64,000 nucleotides of DNA. Origin: Streptomyces syringium. GTDB taxonomy: Bacteria > Actinomycetota > Actinomycetes > Streptomycetales > Streptomycetaceae. Under the pieces are notes generated by a model, which worked only from the letters and a program-made list of their open reading frames with translations, was not told the DNA's origin and searched no databases. The stretch spans positions 1,550,001 through 1,614,000 of the forward strand of contig NZ_JAGIOH010000001.1 in assembly GCF_017876625.1 (NCBI RefSeq), written 5' to 3'. Of this stretch, positions 44,701 to 52,978 are shown piece after piece. The position numbers were made by a program, and so were the translations under genes. Position 1 is the stretch's first letter; every line of letters begins with the position of its first letter.

Positions 44701-45426
44701 ATGTCGTGCTGGTTCGAGGGGCCGCTCGCCGCCTTCGACACCGAGACCACGGGGATCGATGTCGAGAATGACCGGATAGTGTCGGCGGCCCTCGTGCTGC
44801 AGTCGCAGTCGGGGGCCGCGCCGATCGTCACCAGTTGGCTGGTGGATCCGGGGGTGCCGGTGCCCGAGGGGGCGACGGCGATACACGGTCTGACGGATGA
44901 GTACCTCCAGCGGAACGGGCGCTGGCCGGCTCCGGTGATGGAGGAGGTGGCGCGGGCGCTCGCGCGGCAGTCGGCGCGTGGGGTGCCGCTGGTGGTGATG
45001 AACGCGCCGTTCGATCTGACGTTGCTGGACCGGGAGTTGCGGCGGCACCGGGCGACGCCGCTGTCGGAGTATCTGGGGGTGACGCCGTTGTGCGTGCTGG
45101 ATCCCTGGGTGCTCGACAAGCATCTGGACCGGTACCGCAAGGGGCGTCGCACGCTGACGGATCTGTGTGCGCAGTACGGGGTGGAGCTGGCGGGCGCACA
45201 CGACGCGGTGGCGGACGCCACGGCGGCGCTGGAGGTGGTGCGGGCGGTGGGGCGCCGGTTCGCGGCGCGGCTGGAGCGGCTGAGTCCGGCGGAGCTGCAC
45301 ACGCGGCAGGCGGTGTGGCACTCGGCGCAGGCCCGTGGCCTTCAGGCGTGGTTCGCGCGCAACGGTTCGGAGGAGGTGTGCGACCCGGCCTGGCCGCTGC
45401 GGCCGGACGTGCCCGCCGCGGCCTGA
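44701..45426 (+). CDS. DEDDh 3'-5' exonuclease (DnaQ-like)
   Basis: A 241-residue DnaQ-fold exonuclease. Exo I AFDTETTGID, Exo II NAPFDLTLLD and Exo III HDAVADA give the DEDDh set, so it should be active on single-strand 3' ends. The ATG at 44701 follows GAGGAG at a distance, with GGGGAC nearer. The C-terminal 60 residues are basic/helical with a Trp-rich end (QAWFARN). It diverges from the DUF4365 gene across 168 bases. It is a stand-alone protein rather than the polymerase subunit; role in repair or proofreading is inferred. Confidence 0.9.
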   Translation: MSCWFEGPLAAFDTETTGIDVENDRIVSAALVLQSQSGAAPIVTSWLVDPGVPVPEGATAIHGLTDEYLQRNGRWPAPVMEEVARALARQSARGVPLVVMNAPFDLTLLDRELRRHRATPLSEYLGVTPLCVLDPWVLDKHLDRYRKGRRTLTDLCAQYGVELAGAHDAVADATAALEVVRAVGRRFAARLERLSPAELHTRQAVWHSAQARGLQAWFARNGSEEVCDPAWPLRPDVPAAA

Positions 45427-45480
45427 GGTCCGGACCGGCCCCTGCGACGGCTACTGCGACGGCCGCTGCGCACAACGCAC

Positions 45481-45512
45481 AAGGCCGGTCCGTCATTTGA
45501 CGTACCGGCCTT
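45481..45512. terminator. Hairpin between exonuclease gene and tRNA-Val
   Basis: Arms AAGGCCGGT (45481-45489) and ACCGGCCTT (45504-45512), with an inner CGTCA/TGACG pairing, lie between the convergent exonuclease and tRNA genes. Confidence 0.75.
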
Positions 45513-45519
45513 CTCGGGG

Positions 45520-45591
45520 TGGGCGATACTGGGTTCGAACCAGTGACCTCTTCGGTGTGAACGAAGCGCTCTCCCACTGAGCTAATCGCCC
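45520..45591 (-). tRNA. tRNA-Val (anticodon CAC)
   Basis: A 72-base cloverleaf: acceptor GGGCGAT/ATCGCCC, D arm with AGCTCAGTGGGAGAGC, anticodon stem CTTCG/CGAAG around TTCACAC (anticodon CAC), T loop TTCGAAC. Discriminator A; the 3' CCA is not encoded. Reads the GTG codon favoured in this DNA. Confidence 0.95.
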
Positions 45592-45654
45592 GAGTGCGCT
45601 ACCGGCGTTTCCCCCGGCAACGCAGTGAACAATACAGCCCGTGGCGGCTCTCCA

Positions 45655-46122
45655 TCAAATCTCGTCCGCCCGGCGCTCCAGGTGTGCGCGCAGTCCGCGT
45701 CGTCCGGCGCGCATCATCCACGCGTGGTTGGCGATGAAGAGCGGGCGGGCGGGCAGGGCCCAGCGCCGCATGAGGGGGTTGCGGACCTCGACTTCCTGCT
45801 CGAATCGGGCGCGGCTGCCCGTGGCGCCGTGGGGCAGCACGGTCCAGCGGGCCCATCCTTCGAGGTCGCCGGTCAGGGCGATCTCCAGGACCCGGGCGAC
45901 CGGGTCGCGGCGTCGCGCGCGGGCGGCGACGGTGAGGTCGTACGGGAGGAAGGATCGGAAGCGGGCGGTGCCGTCGGCCTCGCCGAGGAGGCGCACGTCC
46001 CGGACCTGGGGCCACCAGGCGGGGTAGCTCTCCGTGGCCTCCAGGGCGGCGTAGACGGTCTCCGGCGGGGCGGGGAGGGTCCAGGTGCTGCGGAAGCGGA
46101 AGGTGTGGCGGCTGCGGGGCAT
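45655..46122 (-). CDS. SRPBCC (START/Bet v1-like) family protein
   Basis: A 155-residue START-like protein beginning MPRSRHTFRFRSTW. Typical elements are LPAPPETVYAALEATESYPAWWPQVRDVRLL (first helix-turn and strand, given here only in outline) and a C-terminal helix RPLFIANHAWMMRAG. Such proteins bind lipids or polyketides in a deep cavity, and some are aromatase/cyclases, but there is no polyketide cluster here. The gene lies between two tRNA-Val(CAC) genes on the same strand. Upstream ribosome binding is weak, so the start is moderately sure. The longer open frame runs through the tRNA and is not real. Confidence 0.82.
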   Translation of the reverse strand: MPRSRHTFRFRSTWTLPAPPETVYAALEATESYPAWWPQVRDVRLLGEADGTARFRSFLPYDLTVAARARRRDPVARVLEIALTGDLEGWARWTVLPHGATGSRARFEQEVEVRNPLMRRWALPARPLFIANHAWMMRAGRRGLRAHLERRADEI

Positions 46123-46144
46123 GAGGGTCAGCGGACACCAAAAA

Positions 46145-46184
46145 ACCGAGGGTCCGCAAGGGGTGAACCTTGCGGACCCTCGGT
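46145..46184 (-). terminator. tRNA-Val terminator
   Basis: A 17-bp perfect inverted repeat (46145-46161 and 46168-46184) followed on the minus strand by six T residues (46145-46139 read in reverse). A textbook intrinsic terminator for the tRNA at 46191. Confidence 0.93.
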
Positions 46185-46190
46185 CCTGTG

Positions 46191-46262
46191 TGGGCGATAC
46201 TGGGATCGAACCAGTGACCTCTTCGGTGTGAACGAAGCGCTCTCCCGCTGAGCTAATCGCCC
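46191..46262 (-). tRNA. tRNA-Val (anticodon CAC), second copy
   Basis: A 72-base cloverleaf nearly identical to the one at 45520: same acceptor and anticodon stem, loop TTCACAC. It differs in the D loop (CAGCGGG rather than CAGTGGG) and the T loop (TTCGATC rather than TTCGAAC). No encoded CCA. Confidence 0.95.
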
Positions 46263-46340
46263 GGGCGCACCGCAAACATTACCGCATGTCAGACGGTGCT
46301 TGGGACCATGGCGCCCGCCCCGGGCCGGGGCGGGCGGGGA

Positions 46341-46775
46341 TCAGTCGCGGACCTTCCAGGGCAGCTCCATGCCGAACTTCCACACGTAGATGCCGACGAG
46401 CACCGCGATGATCACGAGGCCGATCGTGGTGAGGATGATGTTGCGGCGGCGCACCTTGGGGTCGAGGGCGCGCTGGGCGGCCTCGGTGACCTTGCGCTTG
46501 GTCCAGCGCAGCACGAGCTGGGCCCAGACGAATTCGGTGGCCCAGATCGCCATGCCGCCGAAGATGACCAGCCAGCCGGGGCCGGGCAGGGGCAGCATGA
46601 CGATGCCGGCTGCGACGACGGCGAGGCCGACGATGAAGACGCCGACCTGCCAGCTCACGTGCAGGGGCCGGGACCGCTTGATGAAATGCGGGGCCCGGGA
46701 GCCGAGAGGCGGCTCTGTTTCGGTGCTGTCCCCCGCCGCGGCCGTCGCGGGCCGCTCGTCACTCTCCGCGTTCAT
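46341..46775 (-). CDS. TIGR02611 family membrane protein
   Basis: A 144-residue actinobacterial membrane protein with the family feature LPLPGPGWLVIFGG. Two or three hydrophobic helices: VGVFIVGLAVVAAGIVML, then WLVIFGGMAIWATEFVWA, then ILTTIGLVIIAVLVGIYVW. The N-terminus is acidic and polar. The ATG at 46775 begins MNAESDERP; the longer frame runs into promoter sequence of ssgB. Function is unknown. It is divergent from ssgB with about 190 bases between. Confidence 0.85.
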   Translation of the reverse strand: MNAESDERPATAAAGDSTETEPPLGSRAPHFIKRSRPLHVSWQVGVFIVGLAVVAAGIVMLPLPGPGWLVIFGGMAIWATEFVWAQLVLRWTKRKVTEAAQRALDPKVRRRNIILTTIGLVIIAVLVGIYVWKFGMELPWKVRD

Positions 46776-46966
46776 GGGGTCAAACGTACCCGACCGGGAA
46801 CTGCTCACCGGTATGGCGGTACAAGCGGCGGAACAACACCGCCGTACGAGGTATCCGAAGAGCCTCAAAACGGTCAGAGGGGTTTACAACGGCACCGTAG
46901 GTGGCATGTCGATTTCGCCGACGTGCGAATCCCCGAGCGCACACTGAGCGAAAGGCCCTGGCGCTT

Positions 46967-47380
46967 ATGAACACCACGGTCAGCTGCGAGCTGCACCTGC
47001 GCCTCGTCGTGTCGAGCGAGTCCTCACTGCCTGTACCCGCAGGGCTGCGTTACGACACGGCCGATCCGTATGCCGTGCACGCCACCTTCCACACCGGAGC
47101 CGAAGAGACGGTCGAATGGGTCTTCGCGCGAGATCTGCTCGCCGAAGGGCTGCACCGTCCGACCGGCACCGGCGACGTCCGTGTCTGGCCGTCCCGCAGC
47201 CACGGTCAGGGCGTCGTCTGCATCGCGTTGAGCTCTCCGGAGGGGGAAGCCCTGCTGGAGGCCCCCGCGCGAGCCCTGGAGTCGTTCCTGAAGCGGACCG
47301 ACGCCGCCGTCCCGCCGGGCACCGAGCACCGGCACTTCGACCTGGATACGGAGCTGTCCCACATCCTGGCCGAGAGCTGA
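46967..47380 (+). CDS. ssgB: Sporulation-specific cell division protein SsgB
   Basis: SsgA-like protein that recruits FtsZ to future septa in sporulating aerial hyphae. The 137-residue sequence (MNTTVSCELHLRLVVSSESS at the start, DLDTELSHILAES at the end) agrees with the SsgB of S. coelicolor as I remember it, one of the most conserved Streptomyces proteins. No membrane helix. ssgB transcription is reported to depend on the stress sigma factor SigH; I could not assign its promoter with confidence in the 190 bases upstream. A hairpin follows at 47460. Confidence 0.97.
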   Translation: MNTTVSCELHLRLVVSSESSLPVPAGLRYDTADPYAVHATFHTGAEETVEWVFARDLLAEGLHRPTGTGDVRVWPSRSHGQGVVCIALSSPEGEALLEAPARALESFLKRTDAAVPPGTEHRHFDLDTELSHILAES

Positions 47381-47459
47381 GCCCGGGAGGTATCCGGCCC
47401 GACGCGCACCCGCCCACTCGGGGAGGCGGGGTGCGCACCCTCGCATTACGGCAGGACAT

Positions 47460-47497
47460 GGCGCCGTCGCCGCGGATCCACCGCGTGCGACGGCGCC
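47460..47497 (+). terminator. ssgB terminator
   Basis: Arms GGCGCCGTCGC (47460-47470) and GCGACGGCGCC (47487-47497) are extended inward by CGCGG/CCGCG with a single bulged T and an ATCCA loop. It lies 79 bases past the ssgB stop. Confidence 0.75.
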
Positions 47498-47572
47498 GTC
47501 GCGTGGGGAGCCGCTAGAGTCTGCCCGCAATCGAACAGATGCCGTCCCCGGCCGGCCAGGGAGCGAACGCCC

Positions 47573-48139
47573 GTGCTGATCAACCACGACACCCGGTGCG
47601 CGCTCAACGCCGTCGTCGAGCTGCTGAACACCGCCCCGGAGGGGCCCGACGGCCCGGCGAGCGACGCGCTGACGGATCTGGCGGCGTTGCGCCGGTTCGT
47701 CGAGAGCACGGACCTGAGCGATGTCGGTGCGCTGGGCGAGCGGGATCTGGCGGCCGTGCGGGACGTCCGGGATACATTCGCTCAGGTGTTCGCCGCCGCC
47801 GACACGCGGAGTGCGGCGGAGCTGCTGAACGCGCTGGTGGCCGAGGCCGGGACCACGCCGCAGCTGACGGATCACGACGGCTATGACTGGCATGTGCATT
47901 ACTTCGCACCCGGTGCCTCGGTCGCCGAGCACCTCGCGGCCGACGGCGGGATGGCGCTCGCGTTCCTCGTCGTGGCGGGTGAGCGGGAGCGGCTGCGGCG
48001 CTGTGAGGCGCCGGACTGCGGGCGGGCCTTCGTGGATCTCTCCCGTAACCGGTCGCGCCGCTATTGCGACGGGCGGACCTGCGGGAACCGGCTCCATGTC
48101 GCCGCGTACCGGGCGCGCCGCAGGGAAGCGGCGGACTGA
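47573..48139 (+). CDS. CGNR zinc finger (ABATE domain) protein
   Basis: A 188-residue protein with an N-terminal ABATE-like region (LINHDTRCALNAVVELLNT) and a C-terminal zinc finger, CEAPDCGRAFVDLSRNRSRR then YCDGRTCGNRLHVAAYRAR, that carries the name-giving CGNR. These are probably DNA-binding stress-response regulators. The GTG start is preceded by GGGAGCG. It stands alone on the plus strand after ssgB and has no obvious target nearby. Confidence 0.9.
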   Translation: MLINHDTRCALNAVVELLNTAPEGPDGPASDALTDLAALRRFVESTDLSDVGALGERDLAAVRDVRDTFAQVFAAADTRSAAELLNALVAEAGTTPQLTDHDGYDWHVHYFAPGASVAEHLAADGGMALAFLVVAGERERLRRCEAPDCGRAFVDLSRNRSRRYCDGRTCGNRLHVAAYRARRREAAD

Positions 48140-48174
48140 GGCCCGCGCCGGGGCCGCGGGGGCGGGGTGCCGGA

Positions 48175-48315
48175 TCACCAGCGGTACAGATCGTGCAGGC
48201 CGGTCAGGAAGATCAGGGTGCCGACGAAGGCGAGAAACAACATCAGCGGCGGTTGGGAGAGCGCGAAAAGGCATCCGCGCGGCTCCTCGGTCAGCTCGGC
48301 GGGTTCATCGTTCAT
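48175..48315 (-). CDS. Small single-helix membrane protein (46 aa)
   Basis: A short reading frame encoding MNDEPAELTEEPRG, CLFALSQPPLMLFLAFVG, TLIFLTGLHDLYRW. An acidic head is followed by one clear transmembrane helix (LMLFLAFVGTLIFLTGL) and a short aromatic/basic tail, a coherent small-protein design. AGGCGGAG precedes the ATG directly. It lies between the CGNR gene and another membrane protein. Function unknown; conservation could not be checked here. Confidence 0.6.
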   Translation of the reverse strand: MNDEPAELTEEPRGCLFALSQPPLMLFLAFVGTLIFLTGLHDLYRW

Positions 48316-48383
48316 CTCCGCCTGATCATGGCGCAGCCGGAGGCACTGCTCTTACCAATGCGCCTCTGTGGCGGGGCAGTTCA

Positions 48384-48830
48384 TCAGATTCCGTGCTTCT
48401 TCAGGATGGCCTCGATGTCGGCGAAGTCGTCGCCGCCCGCTTTGGGCTTGCTCTTGCCCTTGGGCGGCCGCGCGGCGCGGCCGGGGCCCAGAGAGGGTGC
48501 GGCGGCCGCGGGGGCCACGGCCTCGGGCCGGCCGGCGGCGGCCGCCCGGCGCTCCTTGCGGGTCCCCGTGGCGCCGCCGCGGCGCTCCACCGCCCGCGTG
48601 ATCATGAACAGTGCGGCGGAGAGCGCGAGCACGCCGAAGCCCGCCCAGACGGCGGGCTTGAGGACCAGGTCCGTGACCCAGTCGATGATGCCGGTCATGA
48701 CCAGGCCGACGGGTATCAGGGCATAGGCCGCGATGCGGGTCGCGGCGAGAAAACGCTTGCGGTAAGCCGTCAGCAGGGCGATGCCCAGGCCGGCCGCGGA
48801 CACCGCGGCGCAGACGGTCGAGATCAACAT
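48384..48830 (-). CDS. Hypothetical membrane protein
   Basis: A 148-residue protein with three hydrophobic helices (about residues 2-22, 34-53 and 62-80), an Ala/Pro/Gly/Lys-rich cytoplasmic linker, and a short conserved-looking acidic end FADIEAILKKHGI that may be a protein-interaction motif. I do not recognise a family. The ATG at 48830 begins MLISTVCAAVSAAG. A preceding small membrane protein gene lies 68 bases downstream on the same strand, so the two could be co-transcribed. Confidence 0.78.
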   Translation of the reverse strand: MLISTVCAAVSAAGLGIALLTAYRKRFLAATRIAAYALIPVGLVMTGIIDWVTDLVLKPAVWAGFGVLALSAALFMITRAVERRGGATGTRKERRAAAAGRPEAVAPAAAAPSLGPGRAARPPKGKSKPKAGGDDFADIEAILKKHGI

Positions 48831-49025
48831 CCGGTCCTCCAGCCGTGGGGCTCCTCCCGTCCATCCTGCACCGGCCGGTGCGACGCGGGCCAGGACCGGG
48901 CCCGGGATCGGGGGGATCTAGGGGTTGGGCAGGGCCCGTCTCCTCCTCAGGGCCGAGGAGGGCCCCGGCCCCCGTGGCCGGGGCCGGAGGCGGGCCGGGA
49001 GGGCGCGGGCTGGAAGACTGGCCCC

Positions 49026-49547
49026 ATGAGCGAGACCGACACCGACCGCACCGCCCCTGCCGCCCGACCCGTCCTGGACGTCTGGTGCGAGCTGCAGTGC
49101 CCCGACTGCCGCCTGGCCCTGGACGATCTGCAGGCCCTGCGGGCCCGCTACGGGGACCGGCTGGAGATCCGGCTGCGGCACTTCCCGCTGGAGAAGCACA
49201 AGCACGCGTACGCCGCCGCGCAGGCCGCCGAGGAGGCGGCCGAGCAGGGGCAGGCCTGGCCGTACGTCGAGGCCGTGCTGGCGCGGGCCGAGGAGCTGGG
49301 CGAGCGGGGCGAGAAGCTGCTCGTGGAGGTGGCGCGGGAGCTGGGCCTGGACGCCGAGGAGGTGGACACCGCGCTCATCGACGGGCGGCACCTGCTGATC
49401 GTCGACGCGGACCAGGCCGAGGGCAAGGCGATCGGGGTGACGGGCACGCCGACGTACGTCATCGACGGTCAGCGGCTCGACGGCGGCAAGAGCCAGGAGG
49501 GGCTGCGGGAGCGGATCGAGGAGACCGTGGACCGGCTGCTGGGTTAG
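49026..49547 (+). CDS. DsbA-family thioredoxin-fold protein (cytoplasmic)
   Basis: A 173-residue DsbA-like protein with active site CPDC in LQCPDCRLAL and the cis-Pro loop GVTGTPTYVIDG. There is no signal peptide, so it should act in the cytoplasm, like FrnE-type or DsbA-oxidoreductases. The start MSETDTDRT is chosen over the longer open frame, which overlaps the two membrane-protein genes. It overlaps by four bases with the convergent GNAT gene end. Substrate unknown. Confidence 0.87.
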   Translation: MSETDTDRTAPAARPVLDVWCELQCPDCRLALDDLQALRARYGDRLEIRLRHFPLEKHKHAYAAAQAAEEAAEQGQAWPYVEAVLARAEELGERGEKLLVEVARELGLDAEEVDTALIDGRHLLIVDADQAEGKAIGVTGTPTYVIDGQRLDGGKSQEGLRERIEETVDRLLG

Positions 49548-50380
49548 AGCAGCGCCTTGTACAGGTGGAAGACGGTCGGCCGGTAGCCCAGCGACTCGTA
49601 CAGGCGCAGCGCCGGGGTGTTGTTCGCGAAGACGTTGAGGCCGAGGATGCGGACACCGGCGGCCAGGGACTGGGTCTCGGCCAGCAGCATCAGTGACCGT
49701 CCGTGTCCCCGGCCCCGGTGCTCCTCGGCGGTCTCGACGTCGTAGACGTACGCGCCCGGCTCGTCGGTGCCGCCCTCCCGGAGGGCGATCCAGAGGGTGC
49801 CGACGGTCGTGCCGTGGTGGGTGAGGACGCTGATCAGCGTGCCGGGGGTGGCGAGGCCCGCGGGCAGCGCGCCGGCGTGGTCGGCCTCGGCCTTGGCGTG
49901 CGCCTGGTCGGCGGGGACGCCGCGGGTGATCCAGTCCTGGGCGTACGCGGCCTTGGCGCGCTCCTGCCAGACGGTGAACTCGGCCTCGGTCATCGACCGC
50001 CCTTCGGTGCCCTCGGGCAGCCGGGGAGCCTCGGTCAGGGGCTTGGTCATGTTGCGGTTGCGCTCGACGTAGCCGAGGGCACCGGCGAGGCCCAGGGCCA
50101 CCTCGGCGCCCGCGTCCACGGACACCTCGACGCGCTCGCAGCCCCAGCCGCGCAGCACTTCCTCGGCGGCGAGGGCGGCGACGGTGGCGCGGCCGCGGTG
50201 CCGGTCGCGTTCGTCCACGTCGAGGTGGACGATCCGGCCGGCGCGGGGGCCGAAGCGACGGTCCGTGGCCAGGTCGACGCGGCCGACCGGCCGGCTGTTG
50301 ACGCAGATCTCGTAACGGCGGGAGCGGCCGCCGTCGTCGGTGCGCTGCTCGGGTGCGGTGGGCCGCAGGGTGGTGGTCAC
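49544..50380 (-). CDS. GNAT acetyltransferase with two GNAT-like halves
   Basis: A 278-residue protein. The C-terminal half is a canonical GNAT domain with the acetyl-CoA loop EEHRGRGHGRSLM and NNTPALRLYESLGYRP. The N-terminal half (IVHLDVDERDRHRGRATVAA, then LAGALGYVERNRNMTKPL) is a second, shorter GNAT-like repeat. The GTG start gives MTTTLRPTAPEQ. It is convergent with the DsbA-like gene. The acceptor substrate is unknown. Confidence 0.85.
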   Translation of the reverse strand: MTTTLRPTAPEQRTDDGGRSRRYEICVNSRPVGRVDLATDRRFGPRAGRIVHLDVDERDRHRGRATVAALAAEEVLRGWGCERVEVSVDAGAEVALGLAGALGYVERNRNMTKPLTEAPRLPEGTEGRSMTEAEFTVWQERAKAAYAQDWITRGVPADQAHAKAEADHAGALPAGLATPGTLISVLTHHGTTVGTLWIALREGGTDEPGAYVYDVETAEEHRGRGHGRSLMLLAETQSLAAGVRILGLNVFANNTPALRLYESLGYRPTVFHLYKALL

Positions 50381-50420
50381 GATGGTGTTGTACCGGTCCC
50401 GCGGCGTCGCGTCACTCGCT

Positions 50421-51242
50421 TTACGGATCGAGGTCCGCGCTCGCGTGCTCGTCGAAGATCCGCATGGCCTTCGCGGTCACCGGGCCCGGGGCGTCCGGCA
50501 GTTCACGGCCGTCGACCCGGTGCACGGCCTGGACGTCGCGGAGGGTGGAGGTCAGGAAGACCTCCTCGGCGCGGTCCAGGACGTCGAGCGGGAGGTCGGT
50601 CTCCTTGGCCCCGGTCCACTCGACGACGAGGGCGCGGGTGATGCCGGGCAGGCAGCCGGAGGTGACGGGCGGGGTGTGCAGCTGTCCGTCGAGGACGACG
50701 AAGACGTTGGAGCCGGTGCCCTCGCAGAGCGCCCCGACGGTGTTGGCGAACAGCGCCTCGGAGGCGCCGTGTTCGCGGGCCCGGGCGAGGGCGACGACGT
50801 TCTCGGCGTAGGAGGTGGACTTGAGTCCGGCGAGGGCGCCGCGTTCGTTGCGGGTCCAGGGCACGGTGACGGCGCCCGTGGTGTCGGGGCGCCGGGTGGT
50901 CGCGCCGAGGGCGACGACGAGCGTGGGCGCGGTGGTGCCGCGGTCCGAGCCGAGCGGGGAGAGGCCGCCGGTGTAGGTGATGCGCAGCCGGCCGAGCGGC
51001 ATGGGGTTGGCGCCGAGGACCTCCGCGCAGGCCCGGCGGACCTCCTCCGGGTCCGGCTCGGGCAGGCCGAGGCCGCGGGCGGAGGTGGCGAGCCGGGTGA
51101 GGTGCCGGGTGAGGGCGAAGGGCCGGCCGTGAACGGCCTTGATCGTCTCGAAGACGCCGTCGCCGACCGTGAGCCCGTGGTCGAATACCGAGACGTGGGC
51201 GCTGTCGGCGTCGCGCAGCGCTCCGTCGAGCCAGATCGTCAC
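50421..51242 (-). CDS. pabC: Aminodeoxychorismate lyase (class IV aminotransferase)
   Basis: Converts aminodeoxychorismate to p-aminobenzoate for folate. 273 residues; GTG at 51242 (VTIWLDG) overlaps the pabB stop (GTGA) and has AGGGA upstream. The PLP Lys is in LKSTSYAENV, and the family end motif EVFLTSTLRDVQAV is present. The fold is shared with branched-chain and D-amino acid transaminases, but the coupling to pabB makes the lyase call best. Confidence 0.9.
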   Translation of the reverse strand: MTIWLDGALRDADSAHVSVFDHGLTVGDGVFETIKAVHGRPFALTRHLTRLATSARGLGLPEPDPEEVRRACAEVLGANPMPLGRLRITYTGGLSPLGSDRGTTAPTLVVALGATTRRPDTTGAVTVPWTRNERGALAGLKSTSYAENVVALARAREHGASEALFANTVGALCEGTGSNVFVVLDGQLHTPPVTSGCLPGITRALVVEWTGAKETDLPLDVLDRAEEVFLTSTLRDVQAVHRVDGRELPDAPGPVTAKAMRIFDEHASADLDP

Positions 51243-52327
51243 CGTGGTGTCCCTCCGAGCGGCTGATGGGTTCCCGACGCTATCGCGAGCAACCGGGCGG
51301 CCTTGAGCTCCGTCTCGGCCCACTCGCGCTCGGGGTCGGAGCCCCAGGTGATGCCGGCGCCGGTGCCGAAGCGCAGGGCCGGGCCGCCGGTGGCCTGCCG
51401 GTCGATCCAGAAGGTGCGGATGCCGACGGCGAGCTCGCCGGTGCCGCGGGCGGCGTCGACCCAGCCGATGCCGCCGCAGTACGGGCCGCGGGGCGCGGTC
51501 TCCAGAGCCTCGATGATGCGCAGGGCGCTGGCCTTGGGGGCGCCGGTGACGGACCCGGGCGGGAAGGTGGCGGCGAGCAGCTCCGCCCAGCCGGCCCAGC
51601 CGGCCCGGCCGCGCGCGCCGCCGGGGTCCGCGGGCAGTTCCCCGCGCACGGTGGAGACGAGGTGGACGAGCCCGGGGTGGGCTTCGATCGCGCAGAGTTC
51701 GGGGACGGTCACCGAGCCGGTGGCGCAGACCCGTCCGAGGTCGTTGCGGACCAGGTCCACGATCATGACGTTCTCTGCGTGGTCCTTCTCCAGCAGGTCC
51801 TCGGCGGTGCGGCCGGTTCCCTTGATCGGCCCGGACGTCACGGTGCGGCCGGTGCGGCGCAGGTACAGCTCGGGCGAGGCCGTGGCGACCTCCACGCCGT
51901 GGGCGGGCAGGCGGACCGTTCCCGCGTAGGGGGCGGGATTGCCGTGGGCGAGCAGCGCGGTCAGGGCGTCGACGTCGGCCGCCGCCGGTTCGGGCAGCGG
52001 TGCGCTCATGACGCGGCAGAGGTTGGCCTGGTAGACCTCGCCGGCCGCGATGTGCTCGCGGATGCGCCGTACGCCCGCGGTGTAGGCGGCGCGGTCCAGG
52101 GAGCTGGTCCAGGTGTGGGGGGCGGGGCCGTGCCAGCGGCCGGGGACCACCGCGGGGGCGGGGGCGGGCCGTACGTCGCCGAAGCGGGCGCAGGTCAGGC
52201 GTCCCTCGAAGTCCGCGACCACCGCCCACCAGCCCGTGGAGTCCAGGGCGGCCGGATCGCTGGTGACGTCGCGCAGGTCGGTGGCGAGGAGGCCGCCGAA
52301 GCGGGCCAGGGGAGGGAGGTCGTGCAC
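51239..52327 (-). CDS. pabB: Aminodeoxychorismate synthase component I
   Basis: Aminates chorismate with ammonia from PabA. 362 residues of the chorismate-binding family, shorter than anthranilate synthase. Conserved blocks are AGEVYQANLCR, SGPIKGTGRT, VMIVDLVRNDLGRV, FPPGSVTGAPK and FGTGAGITWGSD. The GTG at 52327 starts it. Translationally coupled to pabC by GTGA. No pabA gene is in the window, so its glutaminase partner is elsewhere. Confidence 0.92.
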   Translation of the reverse strand: MHDLPPLARFGGLLATDLRDVTSDPAALDSTGWWAVVADFEGRLTCARFGDVRPAPAPAVVPGRWHGPAPHTWTSSLDRAAYTAGVRRIREHIAAGEVYQANLCRVMSAPLPEPAAADVDALTALLAHGNPAPYAGTVRLPAHGVEVATASPELYLRRTGRTVTSGPIKGTGRTAEDLLEKDHAENVMIVDLVRNDLGRVCATGSVTVPELCAIEAHPGLVHLVSTVRGELPADPGGARGRAGWAGWAELLAATFPPGSVTGAPKASALRIIEALETAPRGPYCGGIGWVDAARGTGELAVGIRTFWIDRQATGGPALRFGTGAGITWGSDPEREWAETELKAARLLAIASGTHQPLGGTPR

Positions 52328-52505
52328 GTCAACGAGTCTATGGCGAGGTCGCCCGGGGCGGCCGATGTGAACGTCCGGGGGCCGCCGGTGACCGGAAGGG
52401 GGAAAGAAAAGCGCAGCAAGCTGGGGAAACGGAATTTGAGCTGGCGCTGGAATCCGCTAGAGTTCAACACGTCGCCGGGACGCGCAAGCGGACCGGGCAG
52501 ACACT

Positions 52506-52578
<73 letters not shown>

Positions 52579-52613
52579 CGATGTATGGGGGTCTTCCCGG
52601 CCCCCACACTCCT

Positions 52614-52684
52614 GGTGGAGTGGCCGAGAGGCGAGGCAACGGCCTGCAAAGCCGTCTACACGGGTTCAAATCCCGTCTCCACCT
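52614..52684 (+). tRNA. tRNA-Cys (anticodon GCA)
   Basis: A 71-base cloverleaf: acceptor GGTGGAG/CTCCACC, anticodon stem ACGGC/GCCGT around CTGCAAA (anticodon GCA), T loop TTCAAAT, discriminator T followed by an encoded CCA (52685-52687). Confidence 0.95.
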
Positions 52685-52688
52685 CCAA

Positions 52689-52760
52689 GGACGATTAGCT
52701 CAGCGGGAGAGCGCTTCCCTGACACGGAAGAGGTCACTGGTTCAATCCCAGTATCGTCCA
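52689..52760 (+). tRNA. tRNA-Val (anticodon GAC), copy 1
   Basis: A 72-base cloverleaf: acceptor GGACGAT/ATCGTCC, anticodon stem CTTCC/GGAAG around CTGACAC (anticodon GAC), T loop TTCAATC. A73 is followed by an encoded CCA (52761-52763). Confidence 0.96.
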
Positions 52761-52783
52761 CCAGGGTCTTCATCGACCTTCCC

Positions 52784-52855
52784 GCGCGATTAGCTCAGCG
52801 GGAGAGCGCTTCCCTGACACGGAAGAGGTCACTGGTTCAATCCCAGTATCGCGCA
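52784..52855 (+). tRNA. tRNA-Val (anticodon GAC), copy 2
   Basis: Body identical to copy 1 but with acceptor GCGCGAT/ATCGCGC and no encoded CCA. Confidence 0.96.
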
Positions 52856-52883
52856 CGCTACCTGCGGAAACGCAGTGCATCCC

Positions 52884-52955
52884 GGACGATTAGCTCAGCG
52901 GGAGAGCGCTTCCCTGACACGGAAGAGGTCACTGGTTCAATCCCAGTATCGTCCA
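52884..52955 (+). tRNA. tRNA-Val (anticodon GAC), copy 3
   Basis: Same as copy 1, including acceptor GGACGAT/ATCGTCC and the encoded CCA (52956-52958). Confidence 0.96.
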
Positions 52956-52978
52956 CCAGGGTCTTCACGGACCCTCCC

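Noticed and set aside
46776..46966. SigH-dependent promoter for ssgB
   Set aside because: SigH control is known for ssgB in S. coelicolor, but I could not place matching -35 and -10 elements with confidence; GAGGTAT near 46850 is only suggestive.
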